DNA from: Hyalella azteca
Taxonomy: Eukaryota; Arthropoda; Malacostraca; Amphipoda; Hyalellidae
Direction: 5' to 3'
Length of the DNA stretch: 64,000 bases
Assembly (NCBI RefSeq): GCF_000764305.2
Contig: NW_025936281.1
Location: forward strand, 16,502 to 80,501
In this document: piece after piece, positions 30,051 through 42,560 of the stretch
Layout: each line of letters begins with the position of its first letter
Position numbering within the stretch: the stretch's first letter is position 1
Translations under genes and position numbers: made by a program
The notes under the pieces: model-generated
Database searches by the model: none
What the model saw: only the letters and a program-made list of their open reading frames with translations
Told to the model about the DNA's origin: nothing

Positions 30051-31560
30051 CGCTCAATGTTCCCTATGGGGAGTAAAGGAAAGGTATCCTGGATACAAGC
30101 TCTTGGTATTGCACCAACTCAGGGGAACAACCGACGTGGAAATATAAATTATAGGACTTTTGATTGAGGATATTTAAACTTATGGTTTTGAAGACCGTTA
30201 TTTTTTGGGGTGATAACTAAAGCCGATAATTTGAAAGCCGTAGTTTTTTCGTGTGGTGATTCCTTGATAATTTTTAATAACAAGAGGCGACTCGTTAATT
30301 TTAAAGCGAATAAAGCGACTAGGAAATAGAATTATTCTGCGTTGACAACGTTTCGAAGACCAACTCTGTCATTTCAGCAATATATAATAAATAGAAGTTC
30401 AATCAAAAGAGGTGTTTCTTATCAAGTATAGTTGGCACTCATGTTTAATTCTGTTAATTTGCCTTTTTTCTCGCAATTTTATTTATATTAATTAAATCTT
30501 TGTCTTACTGATGATGGAGATGGTAGTCGAAAAGTCTCATGAGAATCGAATAAATTTTTTTCTCAGTTTCATTTTTTTAATTCATGGTAAATTAGCAATT
30601 TAATCAAACGATTGCTATGTATGCCATTCTCATGTCATCAATACGAAATATTAAGTCACAATTTCTGAGAACAGAATGAGGGGACAGAGACGCCCAAGAG
30701 ATTATATTTGTTGTGCGCAGCAGTTGTGTTGAGTTATGTTAATAAGACGGTGGCGGAGCTGCGATTATATTATATTATATTATATTATATATTATATACG
30801 TGGCAAATGTATTATATATTTGAAAGCATATGTCCATAGCATTCTTGGAGATATCCTGTCAATGGGTAGATGCATTTCATTGTTTGCCTTCCTTCTAAGC
30901 TCCAACTGTACTAATATTCATTCAAGTTTTTACATTTTCATGTCTTCTTGGTGAAGGCTAATTATTGTATCTAAAATATAGTCGGATTATATATTGGTTG
31001 CTCAATGATAAGTCTCTGGCATTGAAGGAAAAATCTCTTTATTTTTTATCGGTGAAATTTGTTGATTAATATTGTGTTCATTATTTTTAGCCTTAAATTC
31101 TTCAGAATTCATAAAAATACCATGACTTTATAACAAAATTTTGAAGGAAATTTTTTAGCCTTGGAAATATGGAACGTATCAAAGGAAGAGGGATTTATTA
31201 TATTATATATGTCCTAGATATTACATAGCCATATGTGGCATTTGAACAATATTGCAACTGTCGCCTAAATCAGAATATATAGTATATATAATATATTATG
31301 AAATAATATAATATAACATAATAATCTCCTTAAAAAATAATAATATATATATTTTATAAATTGGGCGACAAATACTCTTGCCTTGACTAAATTTTATTGA
31401 GATATTCCGAATAACATTTATCAGACTTGTATATGTAGAACGTATCAACGGATAAAGTTTTTTATAAATAATCTCGTATAGTTAACTTGCTGCCGCTACT
31501 CAAACAATAACGGAGGAGGCACTTCTCCACTTCCGCTGACGCCAACTACACTCGGAGTAA
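30051..31560. other. AT-rich DNA with ATATT microsatellite
   Basis: TTATATTATA repeats at 30757-30800 and 31195-31345. A 46-codon ORF from 30010 starts inside the inverted-repeat element and is not supported. Confidence 0.5.
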
Positions 31561-31733
31561 TGTGCTTGGCGTTGTCCATAATTCGATGCAGTTTTCGTCC
31601 CCGCGTGTGTCAGCCTGACCCAGTTTGGCCTGGCAGAGAAGTGTGTCTGTGCTGCGTATGTTCTCTGTTTGTGAAGTGGGTGAGGAAATGTGTCTCAATT
31701 TAGACTAAATGAGTCACAAAATTTTTTCAGTGT
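31561..31733 (+). mobile_element. MITE family copy 6 (plus)
   Basis: gtgtgtcagcctgacccagt segment, degenerate core (gtgctgcgtatg) and right end tttagactaaatgagtcac. Confidence 0.65.
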
Positions 31734-31814
31734 TAACCTGCTTTGCGAGCCATAAGCCAACGCGGCAATTAAGCTGCTGCCTTAACATCTTTTTTTTTTT
31801 GTTTAACTTTTTCT

Positions 31815-32175
31815 TTACAGGAATAAAAATTTTCTAATAACCTTTTCTTCACATGAAAGAAAAATTCGAATAACCTTTTCTTCACATGAATAAAAATTTT
31901 CTGATAACCTTTTCTTCACATGAATAAAATTTTCTAATAACCTTTTCTTCACATGATTAAAAATTTTCTAATAACCTTTTCCTCACATTAATTAACCTTT
32001 TCTAATAACCTATTCTTCACATTACTCAACCCTTTGTAATACATTTTCTTCATAATTAATTAATCTTTACTAATAATAACCTATTCTTCACATTACTCAA
32101 CCCTTTGTAATACCTTTTCTTCACATTAATCAACCTTTTGTAATACCTTTTCTTCGCTTGAATTAACAATTTCCA
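31815..32175. repeat. 33-bp minisatellite (~11 copies)
   Basis: Unit 'ttttctaataaccttttctt' plus 'cacatgaataaaa', degrading to the right. Confidence 0.85.
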
Positions 32176-32371
32176 ATAGCCAATTTTTTCTCGTGAATTT
32201 CCCTTACAGTTTCCACCTCCGAAGTCAATAGGTCACGTAAGCGTCCAGGTACACGGCAGCATTTCTCTTTACAAATTACGGCCGCAACATCGCTGGCCAC
32301 GGGCGGCCGTGCGCCGATGACTCAAAATTTCCTGCCCAATGGCGCGCGTAGATAAGAAGATTTGTCTATAC

Positions 32372-32547
32372 TTGGAAAAATGAGTGAGTCATTGACCAAA
32401 CTGTGACACATTTTCTTGCCCTCAGCACGAAGAGAGAGCTTACGTAGCACTGATACGCCCCCGGGCTAAGCTGGGTAAGGCTGACAAACACAAGCGCAAA
32501 AAAGTGCATAGCTATTTGGATAGAGTTACAGTCATTTTTCTGAGTGA
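32372..32547 (-). mobile_element. MITE family copy 7 (minus)
   Basis: Left TIR ggaaaaatgagtgagtcatt, intact core acgtagcactgatacgcc, inner half-palindrome and right TIR catttttctgagtg. Well preserved. Confidence 0.85.
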
Positions 32548-33407
32548 TGACAACTTGAATGAGTTCTTGAAAAGTTTGTGATTATGATTAGTTTGTTGAT
32601 AATATATTAATTTACCTTATATATTGTATATAGTCGAATACATTGTTAAATTTGCTCATGAACTTTTTTTGAACAATTTCAAATCGTTCAAAATTAAAAC
32701 GAATTTTGATCACTGAATATATGTGAAGTACCATCAACATAAATAAAAGAAATTTTTCAGAAATAAATTATTTTATAAATATAGTTATTTGAGGTTCATT
32801 AATTTCGTGTACATATAAATTTCCAAGCGACTCTTAAGTATAGTGTAAAATCAAACACTGACGAGTCTGTATTGATTACATTTAATGTAACACACTTTAC
32901 ATATATCTTCGATTGTATGATACATATTTTGCAAATCTCAAATGAAAGCAAAAATTAAATTAAAATTATGAAATAATCACACGTTAAATATATCATTCAT
33001 AAAAAGTTAGAGTGAAGTCATTGTTTCAGATTCGTTGGTACGTACCAATTTAGTAATAAAATACACACATCCCTTTTGTTTCGAAACGCTGAGCTTCTTT
33101 AATAGAAGAGTATTATTATTTTAAAGAGTATTATAATAAAAAGTATAATAATATAAGAGTATTATTATCTCATCAATTATTTAACAGAAAGTGTTAGAAG
33201 CATCCAGCTTATTTAATAGGAGAGTATTATTGTCTTAAAGAGTATAATAAAAGAAGAGTATTATAATCACATGAACTATTTGAGAGAAATTGTCTTTTTT
33301 TCGTAAAAATTACCACTTATCCGGTAATTTGAATCCACTCTGAGACGTGTTGTCATTTTCATTTTTCCACACGAGTTTGGGATTAAAATCCACCAATTTT
33401 CCGTCAC
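32548..33407. other. AT-rich DNA with 'agagtatta' repeats
   Basis: 33090-33265 has repeated 'aatagaagagtattatta' text. No gene seen. Confidence 0.5.
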
Positions 33408-33540
33408 GTAGCATTGTGCAATATTACGCGATATTATCAAGCATTATAGGTGATATGGGAAAATGTTACGAAGCATTGTGCAATATTAGGTTACATTGTG
33501 CTATATTTCGTGACATTGTGCAATATTACGTAGCATTGTA
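33408..33540. repeat. Imperfect repeat (ACGTAGCATTGTGCAATATT)
   Basis: Five to six degenerate units of about 20-25 bp. Confidence 0.7.
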
Positions 33541-34439
33541 GCTGCGGATACAGCAAAAAGGAGGCCGAATAAATGATATACTAAAGAAGGCGCCAGGAAT
33601 TTAATATAAGAGGAATAATGTTATTGTGGGGACAGCGGTCAGTGTTTATTAACTCATATAAGTATTTGTTTCCTCACTAAATAAATAAGATTAAAAGTTC
33701 CCTGCAATTGTTTTTACCGCACTTAAGCGTTTTTAACCATGAAATATTAGATATTATTATTATTGACTAACAAATACTTATTTTCAAAAATTATATGTCT
33801 TCCATACTTTTATATGCGTTTCACTTGACGTGCAATCCAAAAATTAGGACAACGTTTTGATTTAATGTTATTAAGGATTTAAAAATATGCTGCATTAATT
33901 GTTATATTTAAAAACTTCGCACCATAGAGAGTTTTCACGATTAATTATCTTTAAAAAGCGTGCAATATTGTGAACATTTCTTGCTATTGACATCCAAAAA
34001 TGAAGCACCATCGATCATACCCAAATATCGAGCAAAATAAATAAATTGAATTAAATTAAAATTAAACAACATTCAAAATTTTCCCCATTAATTACCTCCA
34101 AAAATAAAGAAACGTTGAAAATTCCTGCATTTCATTAAATTTAGCAAAATAAAGCCGCCTAATGTTATCTAAAAACTGAACGCGCGAGCACACTCGATGC
34201 CGAGCATCTCGACGCTGCCTGAAAAATCCCGAGCTTGGCTCGTCTCATGAATTTAAATTTTAATTTATCATGAATTTTTAATTTTGATTCATTCCGAGGT
34301 CCTCCAGCTCTGATACAAAAAAAAAGTCTTGCATGAAATTAACATGTTCACGTAATCGAACAGCACAACGAGATCAAAAATTCATAACTGAACAGCAAGA
34401 TAATCAGTGAATCAGCCTCGGTATTATTCATGAATAGTT

Positions 34440-34615
34440 CGCTGTATAGTGAATAAATGAGTCGGCGGGTAGTAACAAAATTGTTTGCCGTATAAGAATT
34501 AAATGAGTCTCCGTATGACGAATAAATGAGCTACCGTATAATGAGTAGGTTACTTGCCGTATATTAAATAAGTTTCCCGCTGTACAATGAATAAATGACT
34601 TAACCGGTAGCTAAT
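34440..34615. repeat. Imperfect ~40-bp repeats (CCGTATAATGAATAAATGAG)
   Basis: About five degenerate units. The surrounding 33541-35150 is AT-rich and without recognised genes. Confidence 0.6.
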
Positions 34616-35153
34616 AAATTACAATTCAATCATCATTTTGCAATTAGTTGAGGTTGTGATACTATTTATCCGATCCACGCCAACATTAATTAAATATGAC
34701 TTAGGATTTATTGCAGGAAAGTATCTGTAATCCTCGTATTTTTCTAATATAATCCGCTTATTTTTCTGATGTAATTCGCATATTTTTCTGACATCGTACA
34801 ATATATTCACTTATACTGGACGGACTCTCTGACAATTCTAATCAATTTTTAAATACATTAATAATGCATGTAAGCATGTCTTTAAAAAAAATCTTTTTCA
34901 TTTTAGTCAGCTGCACATCACATCAATTTAAATTTATCATTTAACATTTTGATAGAGACATTCAACAGCTTAAATTTCCATTATTTTTCCCTTGCATTAT
35001 TTTTTCTATGTTTTTGGTATGTTTTTTAATAGATATAAGAAAATATTTGGTCCTGGAATTTTTCACTTTAGAGATAATCCAGCCATTCAACGACAGAAGT
35101 GCATCCATTGCTGCATTTGGAAGATTTTGATCTTGGTTATTAAAGAAGTGGAA

Positions 35154-35295
35154 ATTGTTGGCCGAATATCGGTCACCAGACGCCGAAATTATTGGCCGAA
35201 TATCGGTCACCAGACGCCGAAATTACTGGACCGGATGTCGATCTTCCGACGCAGAGATTTTTTGGCCGGTTGTCGGCCTCCAGGAGCTGAAATTC
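35154..35295. repeat. 34-bp repeat (four copies, decaying)
   Basis: The unit attattggccgaatatcggt plus caccagacgccgaa is perfect in two copies, then degenerates. Confidence 0.85.
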
Positions 35296-36188
35296 TCCCA
35301 CGTTCCCTGAAAGGAAATGAAGCTGTGTGAATTCTTGTGCAAATTTTTGTGAATACCAGAATTTTTTTTTTAATTCCAGCGGTTACGTGACAGCTCCTCG
35401 TGTTTGAAGGCGTCCTCATCGTCGGCCAGTTTTGTTGGGACTTTTTAATTAACTTCGTCTTCATTTAATGTTTCGGTATGAATAAAATTGTTGAAGAATA
35501 TGTAATTTAAAAAAAAAATGATTTGCGGTGAGATTAATTTCGGCTGTAATATTGTCATATGTATTATTTATTAAATATTGATAAAGAATGCTAACCGAAA
35601 TGAATAAAAATTAAAGTTTCGCAAGAATAACGCTGCAAATAATTGGTTATTACAATGAACACCAAACTAAAAAAAGAATATGAATTATTTAAAGAAGATT
35701 AACATCATTGATACTGTAATATTTAGTGAACTTTTTTCCCAATTGAATTACTTAAAATTTGTTTCTTTTGATCTATTACCTCCCTGTTAAATATGAATAA
35801 TAATTATAATATGAATAATATAATAATATACATATTTTCGATCAATTTGAAAATGAATTAATTTCATAAATAAAGATAAGTAAGAAATTCGAATTAGCAA
35901 ATTTTTGCGATTTTAAAATATTTGTTCAGCTTTCTGCTATTTAAGTTTTAAAAAAATTTTTCACTGCGTCGAAATTATAGTTTCAAACTCGGACCGTGTA
36001 AGGTGGAGCTTCTACTTAAATAAATTTCATTGAACGAACAATAATTTTGCAACTGTAAATTATGATAAAGATACTGGCCCCTAAAACTCATGGACTTTGA
36101 ATTAAATATTAGTGGACATTTTTAGTACCTGAGCATCTCAACTTGAAGTTGACATTTGCCTAAAAATGAAAGTAATTAAAAAGTATCC
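35296..36188. other. AT-rich DNA, nothing recognised
   Basis: Chance ORFs only. Confidence 0.5.
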
Positions 36189-36372
36189 CACCCAGAAAAA
36201 TAATTAGGACATATTGTCCAAATTATGACACATTTTCTAACCCAAAGCACGAGCAACGAGCGTACGTATCCCAGATACGCCCTCCAGCCGTTTCAAACCA
36301 GGTTAGGATGACTCACACAAGGCAGAAAATCATCACTATTAGACAAAGACTCGCTCATTTCTGTGGGTGTAG
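36189..36372 (-). mobile_element. MITE family copy 8 (minus)
   Basis: Left TIR cacccagaaaaataatta, core variant acgtatcccagatacgcc, right TIR catttctgtgggtgta. Confidence 0.8.
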
Positions 36373-36639
36373 ATAAAAACCCGCTCCGAAATTCAGTGAA
36401 CCAAAAATTATTTTGAATTTTTAAGGGCAGAAACAAGCAGCTGATTACGGCCCAGCGAAAACATTCATAAGGAAGTTCTTATAAATAAAAATTTGAGCGA
36501 AATTAATTCTCTGGCCTTGAATGAATGCCATTATTAGGAGCCTTGATTCGAGGGCCAACAGTTCTGAATTTTTCATGAAAGTTTTATTTAAAGTTTGGAA
36601 TGGTTTTTCGTGATGGAAGTTTGATTTATATTTTTGCTA

Positions 36640-37020
36640 CATCATTTCGGAAATTTCATTAGTGTTTTGTTCCGTTATTTCGAATAAGTTATTTTCGTTT
36701 TGTTCCATTATTTCGAAAAATTTATCTGTCTTTTGTTGCGTTATTTAGAAAATTTGATTGGCGTTTTGCTACGTTACTTCGGAAATTTTATTTACGTTTT
36801 GAAACTTTATTTCGAAAATTTTATTGGCGTATGGTTACGTTATATCTGAAATTTTATTCCCGATTTCTTACGTTATTTCGAAAACTTTAGGTGCGTCTTG
36901 ATGTAATAATCCGGCCATTTTATTTACGATTTCGTTAGGTCATTTCGGACATCTATCAATATGTAATTTACAAAATTAAATGTTCGTTTACGTCACGTTA
37001 TTTCGGTAATTTCGGTTTTT
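36640..37020. repeat. ~38-bp minisatellite (TTTTGTTACGTTATTTCG)
   Basis: About ten imperfect units with 'gaaaattttattggcg'. Flanking sequence to 38490 is non-coding, including an A-rich 'gaatgatatgaaaaaa' stretch at 37680-37810. Confidence 0.8.
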
Positions 37021-38499
37021 GATGCGATGATTTTAAGATTCGATTTATGCTTTCTATTTATATTTCATTTCTTTGTTATTTTGTTAATGGGATTTAGGTT
37101 CTCTTTCTTCATGCAGTAATTGTAAGTTCAAGACATTTGTCTCGAAAATCCTTCCTCGTGATTATTAAACTTCCTCGTTTTGGCCTTAATTGAATAAAAC
37201 TTGCGTAAATATTTTTCATCTCCAAAACGTTAAGTCTTGAACTATCATTAGTGATAAAAATAACGGTATTTGGGAACAAAATATTTATAATGGTCGCTAA
37301 TTAAGTGATGATACTGATAAGGTGATGATTCTAATGGTCAATAATGATGACAACGATGCTGACAGCGTAGTGATTTTAATGGTCACAAATGGCAGCGATG
37401 ATGTGGATGGTGTTGCGATGCTATCACCCGGGCAACCATCGACCAGGTAGCCCTGAACTATTGATAGGAAGCAATGTTTCTTCTAGTTAGTCTTTAATAG
37501 ATTCAATATTCATGTGAACTTAATTATTTCATAGACAATTTCTGGATATAATATAAGAAGAAACAACACGAGGAAAATAGTTAAATCTTGATGCACCAAT
37601 ATAAAGTTATACATTTACAGTGAAAAACTCGATATTTTCTTCTGCATCAACTTCCACTGAAAGCAATGCATACAAAAAAATTAAAATGATACGAAAAAAG
37701 TAGAATGATAGGGAAATAAAGACTGATGTGAAAAAAAGGAGAATGACGTGAAAAAAGGCAATGATATATAGAAGTAAAATGATATGAAGAAAGAAGAATA
37801 ATATGAAAAAATTTAAATTTTATAAAAAAACACAAGCCTTTCAAGCTGTCGGTCACTGACAAACATGATTCACTAACACGTATTAATTTTTAAATTTATT
37901 TAAATTAAATTAAAACTGGTTAAATTAATCGATATCACAACATAATGATCCAACTTACAAGCATCGAAGTATATCACAGTATAGATCACAATTTCCACAA
38001 CATACGAAACATTCATTTCTCTATCTAATATATTATTTTGGATCTTTTATTAATGGAAATACATTTTATTCTATTTTTCTATCGTTTATATTAGTTTTCA
38101 AATCATTTCTTTATAGAAATACTTATTATTTTTCTATCATTTATTCATAGAAATACATTTCATTCTTTTTTATATCACTTAAATTATTTTTTCTATCATT
38201 TATTTACAGAAGTTCAATTCATTATTTTTCATGGAATGTAAGATGAATTTTATCATTTATATTACATTATTCTAAAATTTTCCTGTCATCGTCAAAGTTC
38301 TTAAAAAATTTCCAGGAAATTTCCATTCCTCGCCCCGTGAACCGCCGGACGCGCAGCGCCGTTCTTCTTAGCAGCGAAACTGCGCTTCATTTTGGCGCGC
38401 GGAACAAGAGGGGCGCTGGGGGGCCGCGGCCCAGGCTTATATATGACGAGGCTGAGAGCTTCAGGCCGAGCAACTGCGACTGATTTGGCAAGGCTGGGG

Positions 38500-38850
38500 C
38501 CAAAAGAGGGCCGTTGGGCCCATGATTTGGCTGTTAGAACTAAGATTGAGCCGTTGGGACCAAGAATGGACTGCTGGGTCCAAAAGTGGGCCGTTGGAAC
38601 CAAGATTGGACCACTGGGTCCAAAGAAGTTAGACTCAAGATTGGTTTGTTGCATTTAAGACTAAGTTGTAAGGGCAGGGATTGGTCCAGTGGGACCAATA
38701 CGGCGACGTTCGGACAATGATTGTCCCAATGGGATTATGATTGTCGCAATGGGACCAAGATTGAGCCGATGGGACCAGTGTTAATCCTCTGGACCCAATA
38801 TTGACCAGCTGGCGCCATTACTCGAACGTTGGGACCAAGTTTTGGTCTAA
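38500..38850. repeat. 21-bp imperfect minisatellite (TTGGGACCAAGATTG)
   Basis: About 15 units of gggccgttgggaccaagattg, decaying to the right. The ORFs on both strands follow this period. The GC-rich stretch just left (38330-38500) has no convincing exon. Confidence 0.8.
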
Positions 38851-38904
38851 ATTTCGAGGATTAAGCTCTATTACTCTGGTCCTGAATCCTCTTTTTGGGT
38901 AGAG

Positions 38905-38986
38905 GAAAATTGGGTCAAATTTACCCACACAAGGCCATAAGGTACATCGCTCTATGGACTAATTAGTCTTGCTCATTACTCAGAGC
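38905..38986 (-). mobile_element. MITE family fragment (minus)
   Basis: Half copy: gggtcaaatttacccacaca, catcgctctatggac, cattactcagag. Confidence 0.5.
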
Positions 38987-39255
38987 GTGGACAGTTGGCC
39001 CAAAGTTCTGCCAATTACATGAGCTACGTGCCTCTAACTTCAATGCATCGTGGATATGTTCAAACTTAGATTACAAATATTGGATTACTTATATTGGAGT
39101 ACTTTTATTATATTGCATGTACTAGACTACATACAATAGATTACATTTACTAGATATTATACGTGTATTAGATTACATATGTTATATTACATGGCTCAAA
39201 GACGTGTGAAAATAACAGTCGCTAATATGGTGAATTTCGGTGGCCTAAGGTGAGT

Positions 39256-39416
39256 GCACTGAAAAAAATACCTGGTCGTTTTGTCCAATTAGTTACTTAC
39301 TTTTTGTATGTAGCACTGATACATCCTTTTGCTGGACAAAACTGAATCAGGCTGATCCACACGAAAGCAAAAACTGCATCGCAATTCGGACCAAGTTTCT
39401 AAATTTTTCTGAGTGC
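39256..39416 (-). mobile_element. MITE family copy 9 (minus)
   Basis: Left tgcactgaaaaaaata, core tgtagcactgatacatcc (one mismatch in the central motif), right TIR atttttctgagtg. Confidence 0.75.
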
Positions 39417-41011
39417 GCCAATTGCATTTTTTGATCAAAGCTAATTGATTTTTCGATTGAAATGGAAAATTTTGGTTGACAAGTAACTTACCGCGGTATA
39501 TCGCGAATCCATGGATTAAAATAACTGTTTCCTCATTAAGTGGACTAATTAGAGACTTTAATTAGACTGTCATTTGTGTTCGGATGTAATTTATTGAATG
39601 AGAAATTTCCGTCTGACCTACCGCGTTTTGAAGACAAAGTTAAGGGATAACTGATTTAATTAGGTTGATCCCGACCGCCATACAGTGAGTAATTCAATTG
39701 ATCGTTATCACCTTCGATGAAAGATATAATTAAAAAAATTATTTGGGATTCAATGGAGAGAAAATGATGCAATCTCGCAATATCAATAAAATTCTTCTGA
39801 AAACAAACTAAAGTCTCACTAACTGCATTGATTTCCGAAATATCAGTGAATAAGGTGCTTTATTTGATCCATGTCTGAGGAGAAAGAAGTCATTTTTTTC
39901 TGGATCCATATAAGAGGAAGAACAAGGCATTTTGTGATTAAATATATTTTATTTGCTTCATTATTATGGTACAAGGCTCAATTCTTATTCATTTTTGTAA
40001 GTCACGAGATCACAATTAATATACTGACAACCAAAACATTAACATGTAAATTCCTTTAATCAATCCAATTTTGTAAATATCTCGAACGTTTTTTCTTCTG
40101 CAGCGAACGTATCTCGTACATACGAAAATAAAGATTTAAACTATTATACTTCAAACTAAAAATTCACATATAAAGTCCGTTAATTTTTTCAATATATATC
40201 TTGTGCCATCAGAATTTTCACGCAACTTTCGAAATTATATTATATGTTATAATTATATATTTAATTGACTATAACTTATGACTTATATCTATTATTAACT
40301 ATACAACACGAATCCTAGAACATGTTATTTGCGATCCTTGCGCTGCTAACTATCATAAATTGATTTCTATTATAATAATTAAAACTACGATGAAAGTTTG
40401 CCACGTACACCTCCAGTATTTATTGAGATAATTACACTGAATGGAAAATATTATTTTAAACATGAATGAAAGTGTGTATTATGAAACAAAAATCACACTA
40501 TTTATCTGCTCAATAAGAAGACAAAAGAATTATTCACGCGAAAATGAAATGTAAAACCACGTATTTTTTATTTCTTTCAAGTGCAATCTAAAACGTGAAT
40601 ATTATTTTTTTCATTGATCAAATATAATTATTTTTTTTCGGCGACATATAAAAGCGTAAGGTTAACATAATCTAGAGGAGGCGTCCTAGAATACGTAGAA
40701 ATTCCATGAAATATGACAAACTTGCATGTTAATTCTATGAATATGCAATTGAAAAATGTGATTTGTCATATAATATGCAATTTGCCATATATAATTCAAA
40801 TGTCACATAATTTCTGTACATGAACGGTAATCGTGTAATTAATAAAACTATTAATTACTAGAAACAAAATTCTTCATCTTCATGTGCAAGTTATTTCCTT
40901 ATTTACAGCTCAATTTTATCCAGTAATTCGACGCTAATCTTTATCATTTTCATTCAAAATATAAGGCTAATATCGCGGCCTCAAGTACCTCGTTAAAATA
41001 TTATCTTCCCG
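39417..41011. other. AT-rich DNA, nothing recognised
   Basis: Chance ORFs only. Confidence 0.5.
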
Positions 41012-41179
41012 CACTCAGAAAAACGAGTGAAACTTTGTCCAAATTGCGATGCACTTCTTGTCTTATGTGGGTCATCCTGACCCAGTCTGAACGTCCTTAT
41101 CGTTGCGGTGGGCAGGAGAGTGCATCACCATTTATTTATTTGTGCAATATGACACATTGATTTTTTAGATTGAATTTTT
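41012..41179 (+). mobile_element. MITE family copy 10 (plus, core altered)
   Basis: Perfect-looking left end cactcagaaaaacgagtg, then gtgggtcatcctgacccagt. The second half is degenerate. Confidence 0.75.
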
Positions 41180-42339
41180 TGGACAAAATTTTCCGAGAAA
41201 CTTGAAACTTGTGTGGTTTTATTTTATTTTCAATTTCAACATAAAAGTTTGCGTAGGCCGTTGACATTTCTTTGATGTGAGTAAGGCAGCATTTTGTTAG
41301 GATTGTTATTGCTGAAATTGTCTCTTCAAAGTTTTGAGATCAAAGAATGAAGCGTTCGTATGTTTGAATGATATACTGAGCAACATACAAAAGTATGATA
41401 CTGAGTATAAAAATGTATGATGACTAACAAAACAAGCTTAAGGAAGTCAAATGAAAACTATTTTCTACTCGGCATCTTGATTGTAATGACAATGTATAGA
41501 TTTTATTCAGCTAGACTAATTATTTTCCAAAAGCCCGTCGAAATCTCACAGATCAATAATTATTTTTACGTTTAAACTTTTCAATATCTTCGCTGAAATT
41601 TTTTCACTTAATCAATTGAATTTTTGTTTCTCTCTTCCTTGCTGTATTTCTATTTTCATCAGATTTCCAAATTTGAATTTTTCCTCGCTCTATACCTTCT
41701 TTCCTTTGAAAATTTTCCTGTACATGCACGCATTTATCGATGAAACTGCAATAATAATTGAAACTTCACATACCAGTTTCCTCACGAAAGGTCACGTCGA
41801 TTTTGTAATTTAATTTCAAATATTTATCTTTGACTTTATTTTGCATTTTTACGTAATTTTCTCGACCGTCAAATTATTAGTGCAATTTTACATTACTTTG
41901 GGAGTTTTTCAACTGTGCAATTGTAAGTAATTTTTTTCTAATTTACGTCAATTCTACATCAAGTTTCTCAATTTTACCAATTTTTTCAATTATGCAATTT
42001 ATTTCAAGTTTGCCTAAATTTTGCATATATACGTGAATTTTGCCATTTTCTTTAATTATACAAGTTTATGTCGATTTTACTATTTATTGTCACTATTCAC
42101 AATTTTACACCATTTTGCAATTGAAGTAGCGTTCATTTGAGAGTTATAACACATCAAGAACTTATCGCAGCGATACTGAGTTCGATTGCAGGATTTGAGA
42201 GCGGCAGCGCGGGGCCGTTCTCGTTAAGCTCTTAATGAGGCCGTTTCTTCGGCACTCAATGCACTCAATGGCGGCTTTGAAAGCCCAACTGGGGCCCGGA
42301 ACTGAGCACTCTTCTCTTCGTGACTCTCAAGTAAATGAG

Positions 42340-42560
42340 TGAGTCATGGTGACCCACTTTGGCGACTCAAAGTTAAGGCGACTAAGTAACATGATGAATC
42401 ACTTGGGCCACTCTAATTTACCGTGACTCACTTCGGTGACTCAAAAGCATGGCGACTCAAAGACATGATGACTCACTTTGGCGACTCAAAGACAGGCGTC
42501 TCACTTTGGCGAATCAAAGACAGGCGGTGGCTCAAAGACATGACGACTCATTCCGGGAAT
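42340..42560. repeat. Imperfect repeat (GACTCACTTTGGCGACTCAA)
   Basis: About seven units of 20-30 bp. The preceding 41180-42339 is AT-rich, and the flank 42180-42330 is GC-rich without a recognised exon. Confidence 0.75.

Noticed and set aside
30010..30147. 46-aa ORF with ordinary composition
   Set aside because: It begins inside an inverted-repeat element and has no splice, motif or homology support.
38301..38658. 117-aa and 88-aa ORFs on opposite strands
   Set aside because: Both follow the 21-bp GGGACCAAGATTG repeat.
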